Source of the DNA: Oxalobacteraceae bacterium OTU3CINTB1
Lineage (GTDB): Bacteria > Pseudomonadota > Gammaproteobacteria > Burkholderiales > Burkholderiaceae_D
Length of the DNA: 64,000 nt
Assembly: GCA_024123955.1 (NCBI GenBank)
Contig: CP099652.1
Span: forward strand, 6,510,001 to 6,574,000
Reading direction: 5' to 3'
In this document: positions 35,691 through 44,814 of the stretch, in pieces
Position numbering within the stretch: the stretch's first letter is position 1
Layout of the letters: every line of letters begins with the position of its first letter
Notes under the pieces: generated by a model
Databases searched by the model: none
Told to the model about the DNA's origin: nothing
The model's input: the letters and a program-made list of their open reading frames with translations, nothing else
Program-made: the position numbers and the translations under genes

Positions 35691-37750
35691 AAGAACCCGG
35701 CACCTTCTTCCGGCGCCTGAGCCGCTACTACCTGCTGTTCACGCTCGGCTTCGTCTTCTTCCTGATTTCGCTGGCCGTGCTGGAGCAGGAAGGCATGCCG
35801 CGCGTGTGGATCGGCTACCTGTTCATGTTCGCCACCATCGTGCTGTACGCCACGCTGGGCGTGCTCAGCCGCACCTCCAACGTGCTGGAATATTACGTTG
35901 CCGGACGCCGCGTGCCCGCCATGTTCAACGGCATGGCCACCGCCGCCGACTGGATCTCGGCCGCCAGCTTCATCAGCCTGGCCGGCGGCCTGTATCTGCA
36001 CGGCTTCGACGGCCTGGCCTACATCATGGGCTGGACCGGCGGCTACTGCCTGGTGGCGCTGCTGATCGCGCCCTACCTGCGCAAGTTCAGCCAGTACACC
36101 ATCCCCGACTTCCTGGCCGCGCGCTACGGCGGCGCCAGCGACGACAACCGCGGCGGCCGCGCCGTGCGCATCATCGCCGTCGCCGCCACCATCATCGTCT
36201 CGTTCACCTACGTGGTGGCGCAGATCTATGCGGTGGGACTGATCGCCTCGCGCTTCACCGGCGTCGACTTCTCGGTCGGCATCTTCCTTGGCCTCGCCAG
36301 CATCCTGGTGTGCTCGTTCCTGGGCGGCATGCGCGCCATCACCTGGACCCAGGTGGCGCAGTACATCATCATCCTGGTCGCCTTCCTGATACCGGCCATC
36401 TGGCTGTCGGCCAAGCACAGCGATAACCCGATTCCGCAGGTAGCCTACGGCAAGCTGCTGCCGCAACTGAGCGCGCGCGAGGCGGTGCTGCAGAACGATC
36501 CGAAGGAGGCCGAGGTGCGCGCCATCTTCCGCCAGCGCGCCGACGACTACCAGTTGCGCCTCAACACCCTGCCATCGTCGTGGGAGGCGGGACGGCTGCA
36601 AATGCAGCGCAAGCTCGACGACGTCAAGCTGCGCAACGCCTCGCTGCTGGAGATCCGCAACGCCGAGCGCGCGCTGATCGCCTATCCGAAGGACGCCGAC
36701 GAGGCCGCCCGCATGTGGTCGGACGCGCGCACCCAGAACCTGGCCCGCGCCGAGCCGATCACCCCGCACGCCACGCCCTACCCCGGCGATCCGGCCACTT
36801 CCGACATCAAACGCAACAACTTCCTGGCGCTGGTGTTCTGCCTGATGCTGGGCACGGCCGCCCTGCCGCATATCCTGATGCGCTCGTACACCACGCCGTC
36901 GGTGCACGACACGCGCGTGTCGGTATTCTGGACCCTGTTCTTCATCCTGCTGATCTACCTGACCATTCCGGCGCTGGCGGTGCTGGTCAAGTACGACATC
37001 TACAGCGCGCTGGTCGGCAGCGACTTCGCCCACCTGCCCAACTGGGTCTCGTACTGGAGCAATGTCGACAAGGTCAATCCGCTGTTCAGCATCAGCGACA
37101 TCAACCGCGACGGCGTGGTGCAGCTGGCCGAGATCACCATCGACGCCGACGTGCTGGTGCTGGCCACGCCCGAAATCGCCGGCCTGCCGTACGTGATCTC
37201 CGGCCTGGTGGCCGCCGGCGGGCTGGCGGCGGCGCTGTCGACCGCCGACGGCCTGCTGCTGGCGATTTCCAACGCGCTGTCGCACGACATCTATTACAAG
37301 ATCGTCGACCGCACCGCCTCCACGCAAAAGCGCGTGACGATCTCCAAGTTGCTGCTGCTCGGGGTGGCCTTCATCGCCGCCTACGCCGCCTCGACCAAAC
37401 CCGGCGACATCATCTCGCTGGTGGGCGCGGCGTTCTCGCTGGCCGGCTCGGCGATGTTCCCGGCGCTGGCGCTGGGCGTGTTCTGGAAACGCGCCAACTA
37501 CCAGGGCGCCGTGGCCGGCATGATCGCCGGCTTCGCCGTCTGCCTTTACTATATGTTGCACACCAATCCCGTGCTCGGCGGCAGCGCGGCCGGCCAGTGG
37601 TTCCACATCGCGCCGATCTCGGCCGGCATCTTCGGCGTGCCGGCCGGCCTGCTGACGATGGTGGCCGTCAGCCTGATGACGCCGGCGCCCGATCCGGAGA
37701 CCGCCGCCTTGGTCGATTACATCCGCGCGGCCGAACGCACGAATATGTAA
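35687..37750 (+). CDS. Sodium:solute symporter family transporter (VC_2705 type)
   Basis: The 687-residue membrane protein starts at TTG within TTGA, overlapping the DUF4212 stop, with AAGGAG 7 nt upstream. It has about 13 transmembrane segments in the SSS fold, including TSNVLEYYVAGRRVPAMFNGMATAADWISAASFISLAGG and FLAARYGG. A hydrophilic insert (residues ~245-365, QVAYGKLLPQLSAR to DIKRNNF) is typical of the VC_2705 group and absent from smaller PutP-like members. Related systems import acetate or other small monocarboxylates with sodium. The operon is two-component system, DUF4212, symporter, all with overlaps, so they form one sensory-transport unit. Confidence 0.88.
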   Translation: MKEPGTFFRRLSRYYLLFTLGFVFFLISLAVLEQEGMPRVWIGYLFMFATIVLYATLGVLSRTSNVLEYYVAGRRVPAMFNGMATAADWISAASFISLAGGLYLHGFDGLAYIMGWTGGYCLVALLIAPYLRKFSQYTIPDFLAARYGGASDDNRGGRAVRIIAVAATIIVSFTYVVAQIYAVGLIASRFTGVDFSVGIFLGLASILVCSFLGGMRAITWTQVAQYIIILVAFLIPAIWLSAKHSDNPIPQVAYGKLLPQLSAREAVLQNDPKEAEVRAIFRQRADDYQLRLNTLPSSWEAGRLQMQRKLDDVKLRNASLLEIRNAERALIAYPKDADEAARMWSDARTQNLARAEPITPHATPYPGDPATSDIKRNNFLALVFCLMLGTAALPHILMRSYTTPSVHDTRVSVFWTLFFILLIYLTIPALAVLVKYDIYSALVGSDFAHLPNWVSYWSNVDKVNPLFSISDINRDGVVQLAEITIDADVLVLATPEIAGLPYVISGLVAAGGLAAALSTADGLLLAISNALSHDIYYKIVDRTASTQKRVTISKLLLLGVAFIAAYAASTKPGDIISLVGAAFSLAGSAMFPALALGVFWKRANYQGAVAGMIAGFAVCLYYMLHTNPVLGGSAAGQWFHIAPISAGIFGVPAGLLTMVAVSLMTPAPDPETAALVDYIRAAERTNM

Positions 37751-37775
37751 CGTTACATTTCGGGCATTGCCGCAT

Positions 37776-37801
37776 GTGGCGGATTTGATAACTTGGTGGT
37801 A
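37776..37801 (+). promoter_or_regulatory. Conserved box upstream of S9 peptidase A
   Basis: A 26-nt segment with the core TTTGAYAACTTGGTGGTA matches 25 of 26 positions upstream of the second peptidase (39924-39949). It begins 60 nt before this start codon. No standard -35/-10 pair is obvious, so it may be an operator or an alternative-sigma promoter. Confidence 0.5.
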
Positions 37802-37835
37802 CCCTCGGGCAGTTATCCTACTTTCATACCATCCC

Positions 37836-39899
37836 ATGAGACTCAAGCAATTGCTCGCCCATTCCGCGCTGATCGCCCTCGCCGTCCTGACCGTGCCACG
37901 GGTGGCAGCGGCGGCCGATGCCGGCCAACCCGCCGCCCCGGCGCCGGCCACCGCCGCCGCGCGTCCGCCGATCGCCGATTTCTTCAGCAATCCCGAGTTC
38001 AGCGGCGCGCTGCTCTCGCCCAGCGGCAAGTACCTGGCGGTGCGCCTGGGCAAAAAGGACATGCGCGACGCGCTGGCTGTCATCACGCTGAGCGACAACA
38101 GCGTCAAGGGCGTGGGCAATTTCAGCGACGCCGACATCGGCAGCTTCGACTGGGTCAACGACGAGCGGCTGGTGTTCACCGCCACCGACCGCACCGTCGG
38201 CCAGGGCGACGCGCGCTACGCCCCCGGCCTGTATGCGGTCAACCGCGACGGCAGCAAGTTCATGCAACTGGCCAGCCGCGCCGGCAAGCCGTTCATCACG
38301 GCGGGTGGCGCCACCGCCATCCGCAGCCGCGAGCTGTTGCCGTGGAATACGTACTTGCTGGGCCAGCCGACGCCGCAGGATTCCGAATTCGTCTACGTGA
38401 CCAAACCCGCGATACAGCCGACCCGGCAAATCGATTATGTCGAGCTGCAGCGCCTCAACACGCTCACCGGCCGTTACACCTCGTTCAAACGCCCGGGCGA
38501 CAGCATGTCCTGGCTGCTGGACCTGAACGGCGAGCCGCGCCTGACCACCACCAGCGAGAAAGGCGTCAGCACGATCTACCACCGCGATCCGGCCAAGGAC
38601 CCCGAGTGGCACAAGCTCGTCAGCTTCAACAGCTTCACCGGCGGCAAGGGCGCGTTCACCCCGCTCACCTTCGGCCCGGACGGCACGCTGTATGTGACCA
38701 GCAGCGCCGGCCTGGACAAATCGGCCGTCTACACCTTCGATTTCGCCGCCAACAAAATCGCCGACAAGCCGCTGATCGTGCTCGACGGCTACGATTTCAA
38801 CGGCCACCTCATCTTCGCCAACAACAAGCTGATCGGCGTGCGGCGCCTCACCGATGCCTGGGACACGACCTGGCTCGACGACGGCATGAAGGCGATGCAG
38901 GCCAAGATCGACCAGATGCTGCCGAACACCATCAACCTGCTGACTTTGCCGACCAAGCCGGAGTCGCCGTGGGTGCTGGTGGAATCGTATTCGGACCTGT
39001 TCCCGTCGCGCACAATGCTCTACAACAGCGACACCAAAAAACTGAACCTGATCGGCGGCCTCTTCCCGCAAATCGATCCGGCGCGGATGGCGCAGCAGTC
39101 GCTGGTCCACTACAAGGCGCGTGACGGGCTTGTCATTCCCGCGTGGCTGACGATGCCGCGCGGCGCCGCCAAGAACCTGCCGCTGGTGGTGCTGGTGCAT
39201 GGCGGCCCTTACGTGCGCGGCGGCAGCTGGGGCTGGGACGCGGACGCCCAGTTCCTGGCCTCGCGCGGCTACGCGGTGCTGGAGCCGGAATACCGCGGCA
39301 GCACCGGCTACGGCAAACGGCTGTTCCGCGCCGGCTGGAAGCAATGGGGCCTGAAAATGCAGGACGACATCGCCGACGGCGCGCGCTGGGCCATCGCCCA
39401 GGGCACCGCTGACGCCAAGCGCATCTGCATTGCCGGGGCCAGCTACGGCGGCTACGCCACGTTGATGGGCCTGGTCAACGATCCCGACCTGTACAAATGC
39501 GGCATCGACTGGGCTGGCGTGACCGACATAAACCTGCTGTACGACGGCCAATGGAACTTCAGCTCCGACATGCAGGACGCGTGGAAACAATACGGCATGC
39601 CGGCGCTGGTGGGCGACCAGGTCAAGGACGCCGAGCAATTGAAGGCGACGTCGCCGTTGCTGCAGGCGTCGCGCATCAAGCAGCCCCTGCTGCTGGCCTA
39701 CGGCGGCGCCGACGTGCGCGTGCCGCTGCCGCACGGCACCCGGTTCTACAAGGCCGTCAAGGAAGGCAATCCCAACGTCGAATGGATCGAATACGAGGAG
39801 GAAGGCCACGGCTGGGCGCTGCCGAAAAACCGCATCGACTTCTGGGGACGGGTGGAGAAATTCCTCGACAAAAATATCGGCCAGGGCGCCGTGCCGTAG
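37836..39899 (+). CDS. S9 family peptidase (prolyl-oligopeptidase-like), copy A
   Basis: The 687-residue protein begins with a signal peptide (LLAHSALIALAVLTVPRVAAA, cleavage near residue 27) and is likely periplasmic. Residues ~50-400 are the beta-propeller region with repeated GxxxxxFxP-like loops. The C-terminal alpha/beta hydrolase domain has GASYGGY with Ser536, GGADVRVPLPHG with Asp626 and EEGHGW with His658. Such enzymes cleave short peptides, often after Pro or acylated residues; the specificity is unknown. It is about 65-75% identical by eye to the next gene, implying a tandem duplication. Confidence 0.9.
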   Translation: MRLKQLLAHSALIALAVLTVPRVAAAADAGQPAAPAPATAAARPPIADFFSNPEFSGALLSPSGKYLAVRLGKKDMRDALAVITLSDNSVKGVGNFSDADIGSFDWVNDERLVFTATDRTVGQGDARYAPGLYAVNRDGSKFMQLASRAGKPFITAGGATAIRSRELLPWNTYLLGQPTPQDSEFVYVTKPAIQPTRQIDYVELQRLNTLTGRYTSFKRPGDSMSWLLDLNGEPRLTTTSEKGVSTIYHRDPAKDPEWHKLVSFNSFTGGKGAFTPLTFGPDGTLYVTSSAGLDKSAVYTFDFAANKIADKPLIVLDGYDFNGHLIFANNKLIGVRRLTDAWDTTWLDDGMKAMQAKIDQMLPNTINLLTLPTKPESPWVLVESYSDLFPSRTMLYNSDTKKLNLIGGLFPQIDPARMAQQSLVHYKARDGLVIPAWLTMPRGAAKNLPLVVLVHGGPYVRGGSWGWDADAQFLASRGYAVLEPEYRGSTGYGKRLFRAGWKQWGLKMQDDIADGARWAIAQGTADAKRICIAGASYGGYATLMGLVNDPDLYKCGIDWAGVTDINLLYDGQWNFSSDMQDAWKQYGMPALVGDQVKDAEQLKATSPLLQASRIKQPLLLAYGGADVRVPLPHGTRFYKAVKEGNPNVEWIEYEEEGHGWALPKNRIDFWGRVEKFLDKNIGQGAVP

Positions 39900-39923
39900 G
39901 CGGCCAACAACAGCATCGAGGAG

Positions 39924-39949
39924 GTGGCGGATTTGACAACTTGGTGGTA
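39924..39949 (+). promoter_or_regulatory. Conserved box upstream of S9 peptidase B
   Basis: Second copy of the 26-nt box described at 37776-37801, differing at one position (TTTGACAACTTGG instead of TTTGATAACTTGG). It ends 34 nt before the peptidase B start, against 34 nt for copy A, so the distance to the start codon is also the same. Confidence 0.5.
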
Positions 39950-39983
39950 TTGTTCCAGACCTTCAACATTTCACGAGCGCCCC

Positions 39984-42029
39984 ATGCGATTTCACCAGCT
40001 GTTCGTCCGCGCCACACTGGCGGCGGCGGCCGCGTTCATTGCCCAAGTCCCGACCGCCCGCGAGGCCGACGCGCCGGCGGTGACCGCCGGGGCCAAGGAA
40101 GCGCCGCCGCCGATCGCCGCCTTCTATGACAGTCCCCAGTTCAGCGGTGCGCTGCTTTCGCCCAGCGGCAAATACCTGGCCGTGCGGGTGGCCGGCAAGG
40201 AGAGCCGCGATCGCCTGGGCGTGGTCACGCTCAGCGACTCCAGCGTCAAGGTGGTGGGCTCCTTCACCGACGCCGACATCGGGTCCTTCCAATGGGTCAA
40301 CGACGAGCGGCTGGTCTTCACCGCCACCGACCGCAGCGTCGGCCAGGGCGACAGACGCTACGCGCCGGGGCTGTTCGCGATCGACCGCGACGGCGGCAAG
40401 CTGCTGCAACTGGTGAGCCGCAGCGGCAAACCGTTCGTCAACAGCGGCGCCTCGGGCATCCGCAGCCGCGAACTGCTGCCATGGAATACCTATCTGCTCG
40501 GCCAAAGGAACGCCCAGAATTCCGACGACATCTACGTCACCTATCGCGCCGCCACCAAGCAGGGCCAGGTCGACTATGTGGACCTGCAACGGCTCAATAC
40601 GACGACCGGCCGCTACACGTCGTTCACCCGTCCCGGCAACAGCATCAGCTGGCTGCTCGACCACAACGGCGAACCGCGCCTGACCACCACGCTCGAGGGC
40701 AGGATCAGCACCATTTATTACCGCGACCCGGCCAGGGACGACGCATGGCGCAAACTCGTCAGTTACGATGCCTACACCGGCGGCGAGGGGGCCTTCAGCC
40801 CGCTGACCTTCGGGCCGGACGGCACCTTGTACGTCATCAGCAACGCCGGCCAGGACAAGACGGCCGTGTACACCTTCGACTTCGCCACCAACAAGATTTC
40901 CGACCAGCCGGTGGTGCGGCTGGCGGACTACGACTTCAGCGGCAGCCTTCTGTTCGGCAAGGGCAAGCTGCTCGGCGTGCGCCGCCTGACCGACGCGCGC
41001 GACACCGACTGGTTCGACGACGACATGAAGGCGATGCAGGCCAGGATCAACCAAATGCTGCCCAACACCGTCAACCTGCTGGTGCTGCCGGCGCGGCCGG
41101 AATCGCCGTGGGTGATGGTGACGGCCTATTCGGATCAGTTCCCGGCGCGCACGATGATCTACAACAGCGACACCCAAAAACTGAGCCTGCTCGGCAACAG
41201 CCATCCGCAGATCGAGCCGGAGCGGATGGGCCGGCGAACAATGGTGCGCTACAAGGCGCGCGACGGGCTGGAGATCCCCGCCTGGCTGACCCTGCCCAAG
41301 GGCGGCGGCAAGAACCTGCCGCTGGTGGTGCTGGTCCACGGCGGCCCCCACGTGCGCGGTGGCAGTTGGGGCTGGGACGCGAACACCCAGTTCCTGGCCT
41401 CGCGCGGCTACGCTGTGCTGGAACCGGAATTTCGCGGCAGCACCGGCTTCGGCAACAAGCACTTCCGCGCCGGCTGGAAGCAGTGGGGCTTGAAGATGCA
41501 GGACGACATCGCCGACGGCGCGCGCTGGGCGATCGCCCAGGGCACCGCCGACGCCAGGCGCATCTGCATCGCCGGCGCCAGCTACGGCGGCTACGCAACC
41601 TTGATGGGCCTGATCAACGACCCCGACCTGTACAAGTGCGGCGTCAACTGGATCGGCGTGACCGACATCAACCTGCTGTACGACGGCCACTGGAACTTCA
41701 GCTCCGACATGCCGGACGGCTGGAAACAGTACGGCATGCCGGAGCTGGTCGGCGACCAGGTCAAGGACGCCGAGCAACTCAAGGCCACTTCCCCGCTGCT
41801 GCAGGCGGCGCGCATCAAGCAGCCGCTGCTGCTGGCCTACGGCGGCGCCGACCGCCGCGTGCCGCTACCGCACGGCACCAAGTTCCACCAGGCCGTGAAA
41901 GCGGGCAACCCCAACGTCGAGTGGGTCGAATACGCGGAGGAAGGCCACGGCTGGGCGCTGCCGAAAAACCGCATCGATTTCTGGGGACGGGTTGAAAAGT
42001 TTCTGGATAAAAACATCGGTGGCAAGTAA
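39984..42029 (+). CDS. S9 family peptidase (prolyl-oligopeptidase-like), copy B
   Basis: The 681-residue paralogue of copy A has a weaker but recognisable signal segment (LFVRATLAAAAAFIAQVPTA). The catalytic triad is Ser533 (GASYGGY), Asp623 (GGADRRVPLPHG) and His655 (EEGHGW). The propeller is aligned nearly without gaps to copy A. Both copies retain all catalytic residues, so neither is decaying. The spacing between copy A and B is 84 nt and carries the shared box, so each copy can be controlled separately. Confidence 0.9.
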   Translation: MRFHQLFVRATLAAAAAFIAQVPTAREADAPAVTAGAKEAPPPIAAFYDSPQFSGALLSPSGKYLAVRVAGKESRDRLGVVTLSDSSVKVVGSFTDADIGSFQWVNDERLVFTATDRSVGQGDRRYAPGLFAIDRDGGKLLQLVSRSGKPFVNSGASGIRSRELLPWNTYLLGQRNAQNSDDIYVTYRAATKQGQVDYVDLQRLNTTTGRYTSFTRPGNSISWLLDHNGEPRLTTTLEGRISTIYYRDPARDDAWRKLVSYDAYTGGEGAFSPLTFGPDGTLYVISNAGQDKTAVYTFDFATNKISDQPVVRLADYDFSGSLLFGKGKLLGVRRLTDARDTDWFDDDMKAMQARINQMLPNTVNLLVLPARPESPWVMVTAYSDQFPARTMIYNSDTQKLSLLGNSHPQIEPERMGRRTMVRYKARDGLEIPAWLTLPKGGGKNLPLVVLVHGGPHVRGGSWGWDANTQFLASRGYAVLEPEFRGSTGFGNKHFRAGWKQWGLKMQDDIADGARWAIAQGTADARRICIAGASYGGYATLMGLINDPDLYKCGVNWIGVTDINLLYDGHWNFSSDMPDGWKQYGMPELVGDQVKDAEQLKATSPLLQAARIKQPLLLAYGGADRRVPLPHGTKFHQAVKAGNPNVEWVEYAEEGHGWALPKNRIDFWGRVEKFLDKNIGGK

Positions 42030-42090
42030 AAATTTCGCTGTATAGTCACGGCTCAGTCTTATCCACGATATCCACGATAAGGAGCGGAAC

Positions 42091-43305
42091 ATGTCTTCAG
42101 GCAAAATCCTGGTCGCCCAGGGCGGCGGCCCGACCGCCGTCATCAACCAGTCGCTGGCCGGCGTGGTGCTGGAGGCGCGCCGCTTCCGCGACGTCACCCG
42201 GGTCTACGGCGCCATGCACGGCGTGCGCGGCATCGTCGACGAGGACTTCGTCGACCTCACGCGCGAGACCAGCAACAACCTGGAACTGGTGGCGGCCACG
42301 CCGTCGTCGGCGCTCGGCTCCACCCGCGACAAGCCGGACCTGGCGTACTGCGAAGAAATCTTCAAAGTGATGCGCGCGCACGAGATCGAGCAGTTCTACT
42401 ACATCGGCGGCAACGACTCGTCCGACACGGTGCGCATCGTCAGCGAGCAGGCGCAGCAGGCGGGCTATCCGCTGCGCTGCATGCACATCCCCAAGACCAT
42501 CGACAACGACCTGGTCGGCAACGACCACACGCCCGGCTTCCCGTCGGCCGCGCGCTTTGTCGCGCAAGCCTTCGCCGGCGCCAACCTCGACAACGCCGCG
42601 CTGCCGGGCGTGTATGTCGGCGTGGTGATGGGCCGGCACGCCGGCTTCCTGACGGCCGCCTCGGCGCTGGGCAAGAAGTTTTCCGACGACGGCCCGCACC
42701 TGATCTACCTGCCCGAGCGCGTGTTCTCGCTCGACCAGTTCCTGCTCGACGTCAAAGCCGTCTACGAGCGCCACGGCCGCTGCGTGATCGCCGTCTCCGA
42801 AGGCATCCACGACGCCTCCGGCGAAGCGATCGCCAGCCTGCTGGCCAAGGAAGTCGAGCGCGACGCGCACGGCAACGTCCAGCTGTCGGGCACCGGCGCG
42901 CTGGCCGACCTGCTGTGCGACGAGATCAAGGCCAAGCTCGGCATCAAGCGCGTGCGCGGCGACACCTTCGGCTATCTGCAACGCTCGTTCATCGGCTGCG
43001 TGTCCGACGTCGACCAGCGCGAGGCGCGCGAGGTGGCCGAAAAGGCGGTGCAATTCGCCATGTGGGGCGACCGCGACGGCTCGGTCGCCATCAAGCGCAC
43101 CGGCTTTTACTCGGTCGATTACGAACTGCAGGCGCTGCAAGCGGTGGCCGGCAAGACGCGCGTCATGGAGGACGAGTTCATCAGCGCCAGCGGCACCGAT
43201 GTGACCGACGCCTTCCGCTTGTATTTGCGTCCGCTGCTCGGCTCGGGCATGCCGGACGCGTTCCGCCTGCGCCCGGCGCCGGTGCAGAAAATCCTCAAAC
43301 GCTAG
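42091..43305 (+). CDS. pfp: Pyrophosphate-dependent 6-phosphofructokinase
   Basis: The 404-residue enzyme has the substrate loop IPKTIDND (Lys135) and IGGNDSSDT (Asn108-Asp109). Lys at the position equal to E. coli Gly124 and Asp at the position equal to Gly104 are the diagnostic PPi-type pair. The ATP-type GGDG loop is absent. Other segments are VVMGRHAGFLTA and RTGFYSVDYE. The enzyme interconverts fructose-6-phosphate and fructose-1,6-bisphosphate with PPi and is reversible. GATAAGGAG precedes the ATG. It feeds the fba/pgk/pyk set found at 13-17 kb. Confidence 0.93.
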   Translation: MSSGKILVAQGGGPTAVINQSLAGVVLEARRFRDVTRVYGAMHGVRGIVDEDFVDLTRETSNNLELVAATPSSALGSTRDKPDLAYCEEIFKVMRAHEIEQFYYIGGNDSSDTVRIVSEQAQQAGYPLRCMHIPKTIDNDLVGNDHTPGFPSAARFVAQAFAGANLDNAALPGVYVGVVMGRHAGFLTAASALGKKFSDDGPHLIYLPERVFSLDQFLLDVKAVYERHGRCVIAVSEGIHDASGEAIASLLAKEVERDAHGNVQLSGTGALADLLCDEIKAKLGIKRVRGDTFGYLQRSFIGCVSDVDQREAREVAEKAVQFAMWGDRDGSVAIKRTGFYSVDYELQALQAVAGKTRVMEDEFISASGTDVTDAFRLYLRPLLGSGMPDAFRLRPAPVQKILKR

Positions 43306-43318
43306 ATTATAGGTAGCG

Positions 43319-43999
43319 ATGGTTATCAGAAGCACGGTTTTAGAGTCGGTGGCGTCGGTCGTGCACGGCTTCGGCGGGCGGCACGACGACATGGCGCAGC
43401 ACTTTCCGCAGTACTGGGCGCGGCGTCCGATGCAGCACGAGCGGCACGGCACGCACATCGCCGTCGCCGACCGCGCGCACCAGGACTGCGGCGAGGCCGA
43501 CGGCATGTTCACCGAGCGTCCCGGCCTGCTGCTGGCCATCGCCACCGCCGACTGCGTGCCCGTGTTATTGGCGCGCAAGGACGGCAAGGCGATCGCCGCG
43601 CTGCACGTCGGCTGGCGCGGCGCCTACGCCGGCATCATCGCGCGCTTTGCCGACATGCTGGCCGCGCGCGGCGAACATCCCGGCGACTGGCTTGCCGCGA
43701 CCGGACCGGCGGCCGGCGACTGCTGCTATCAAGTCTCGCCGGAGCTGATCGCGCAATTCGGCGAGCGCTACGCCATGCCGGCGCGGGTCATCGCGTCGGA
43801 AGCGGGCAATTTGAACCTGGCCGGCATCGCCGCCTGGCAACTGGAGCGCGCCGGCTTCACCAATTTCTCGGCCGCGCCGGAATGCACGATGTGCCATCCC
43901 GGCGACGCCGGCTTCGCCTTTCACAGCTACCGGCGCGACCGCGAAACGCGCACGCCGATCAAGGACGTCCAATGGTCAGTCATCGCCATCTCTCAATAA
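43319..43999 (+). CDS. pgeF: Purine nucleoside phosphorylase / polyphenol-oxidase-fold protein PgeF (YfiH)
   Basis: The 226-residue Cu-oxidase_4 family protein has HGFGGRHDD, then DGMFTERPGLLLAIATADCVPVLL with the zinc Cys, LHVGWRGAYAGI with the second-site His, and TGPAAGDCCYQV, the FHSYRRDRETRTPIK end included. Family members include a zinc purine nucleoside phosphorylase and muropeptide-editing enzymes. Its 3' end overlaps the next gene by 28 nt. Confidence 0.93.
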   Translation: MVIRSTVLESVASVVHGFGGRHDDMAQHFPQYWARRPMQHERHGTHIAVADRAHQDCGEADGMFTERPGLLLAIATADCVPVLLARKDGKAIAALHVGWRGAYAGIIARFADMLAARGEHPGDWLAATGPAAGDCCYQVSPELIAQFGERYAMPARVIASEAGNLNLAGIAAWQLERAGFTNFSAAPECTMCHPGDAGFAFHSYRRDRETRTPIKDVQWSVIAISQ

Positions 44000-44739
44000 T
44001 CCCGGCTTCAGCGTTGTCGCTCGCCATCGGCGCCGCCATGCCGGGCGCGTCGGCCGCCAGCCTGGACCTGACCTTGCAGGATCAGGCGCGGCAGCGCGCG
44101 ATCCCGATCGAACTGTCGCTGCCGGCCGCGCCATGCACCAAGGCGCCCTGCCCGGTGGCCCTGCTCAGCGCCGGCTACGGCAACGGCTACAAGGAGTATC
44201 GCTTCCTGGTCGAGGAGCTGAACCGGGCCGGGTGGCTGGTGGTCAGCGTCGACCACCAATTGCCGACCGACGCCAAGCTCGACAGAAACGAGGACGTGGG
44301 CCCGCAACTGAAGGCCATGCGGCGCCGTGGCGTCGCCAACCTGCGCTTCGTGCAGGACAGCCTGAGCAAATCGCACCCCGGCTACGACTGGCGGCACGTG
44401 ACGTTGATCGGCCACTCGCTGGGTGGCGACATCTCGGCCGAGCGCGCCAGCGAAGGCGACCCCACGATCACCCGCGTGGTCACCCTGGACAACCGGCGCG
44501 GCGCGCTGCCGCGCGCGGCGACGGTCAAGGTGCTCTCGATCCGCGCCAGCGACACGCAGGCCGACCCCGGCGTGCTACCGGACGCGCAAGAGCAAAAACA
44601 ATACGGCACTTGCATCGTCAAGCCGCCCGGCGCCAGGCACAACGACATGTACGACGGCGGCCCCGCCGAGCTCAAGGCGGCGATCGCCAAGGCCACGCAA
44701 GCGTTCCTGATCAAAGGCGCGTGCGAAGCCACCCCATAA
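43972..44739 (+). CDS. Secreted alpha/beta hydrolase
   Basis: The 255-residue protein starts inside the end of pgeF. It has a signal peptide (IIPASALSLAIGAAMPGASA), then VALLSAGYGNGYKEY, LVVSVDHQLPTD, LIGHSLGGDI (nucleophile Ser) and a C-terminal PGARHNDMYDG with the candidate His. It resembles platelet-activating-factor-acetylhydrolase-like or serine-aminopeptidase-like alpha/beta hydrolases; the substrate is unknown. It ends just before a repeat cluster. Confidence 0.8.
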   Translation: MVSHRHLSIIPASALSLAIGAAMPGASAASLDLTLQDQARQRAIPIELSLPAAPCTKAPCPVALLSAGYGNGYKEYRFLVEELNRAGWLVVSVDHQLPTDAKLDRNEDVGPQLKAMRRRGVANLRFVQDSLSKSHPGYDWRHVTLIGHSLGGDISAERASEGDPTITRVVTLDNRRGALPRAATVKVLSIRASDTQADPGVLPDAQEQKQYGTCIVKPPGARHNDMYDGGPAELKAAIAKATQAFLIKGACEATP

Positions 44740-44751
44740 CCAAAAGCAACT

Positions 44752-44779
44752 CCGGGGTCAGGTCCGCCATTTCTACACG
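44752..44779 (+). repeat. Third copy of the 28-nt dispersed repeat
   Basis: The sequence agrees at 27 of 28 positions with the reverse complement of the arm at 3484-3511 (core GGTCAGGTCCGCCA then TTCTACACG). Here it lies alone, 12 nt after a stop codon, with no inverted partner within 100 nt. Confidence 0.85.
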
Positions 44780-44814
44780 GGCTGGTCGGTATGAGCTGTT
44801 GGCGGCTCATGCAT

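Noticed and set aside
35612..38194. 860-codon open frame on the minus strand opposite the symporter operon
   Set aside because: It is antisense to four well-supported genes; its predicted sequence is His/Arg/Gln/Val-rich low complexity with no domain, as expected from the third-position GC bias of a high-GC genome.
37776..39949. Sigma-70 promoter in the shared S9 box, based on TTGACA at 39934-39939
   Set aside because: No -10 hexamer lies at 16-18 nt, and the first copy has TTGATA, so a standard promoter is not supported.
42097..43587. 496-codon minus-strand open frame opposite the phosphofructokinase
   Set aside because: Antisense to a gene with clear catalytic motifs, and no ribosome site or domain.
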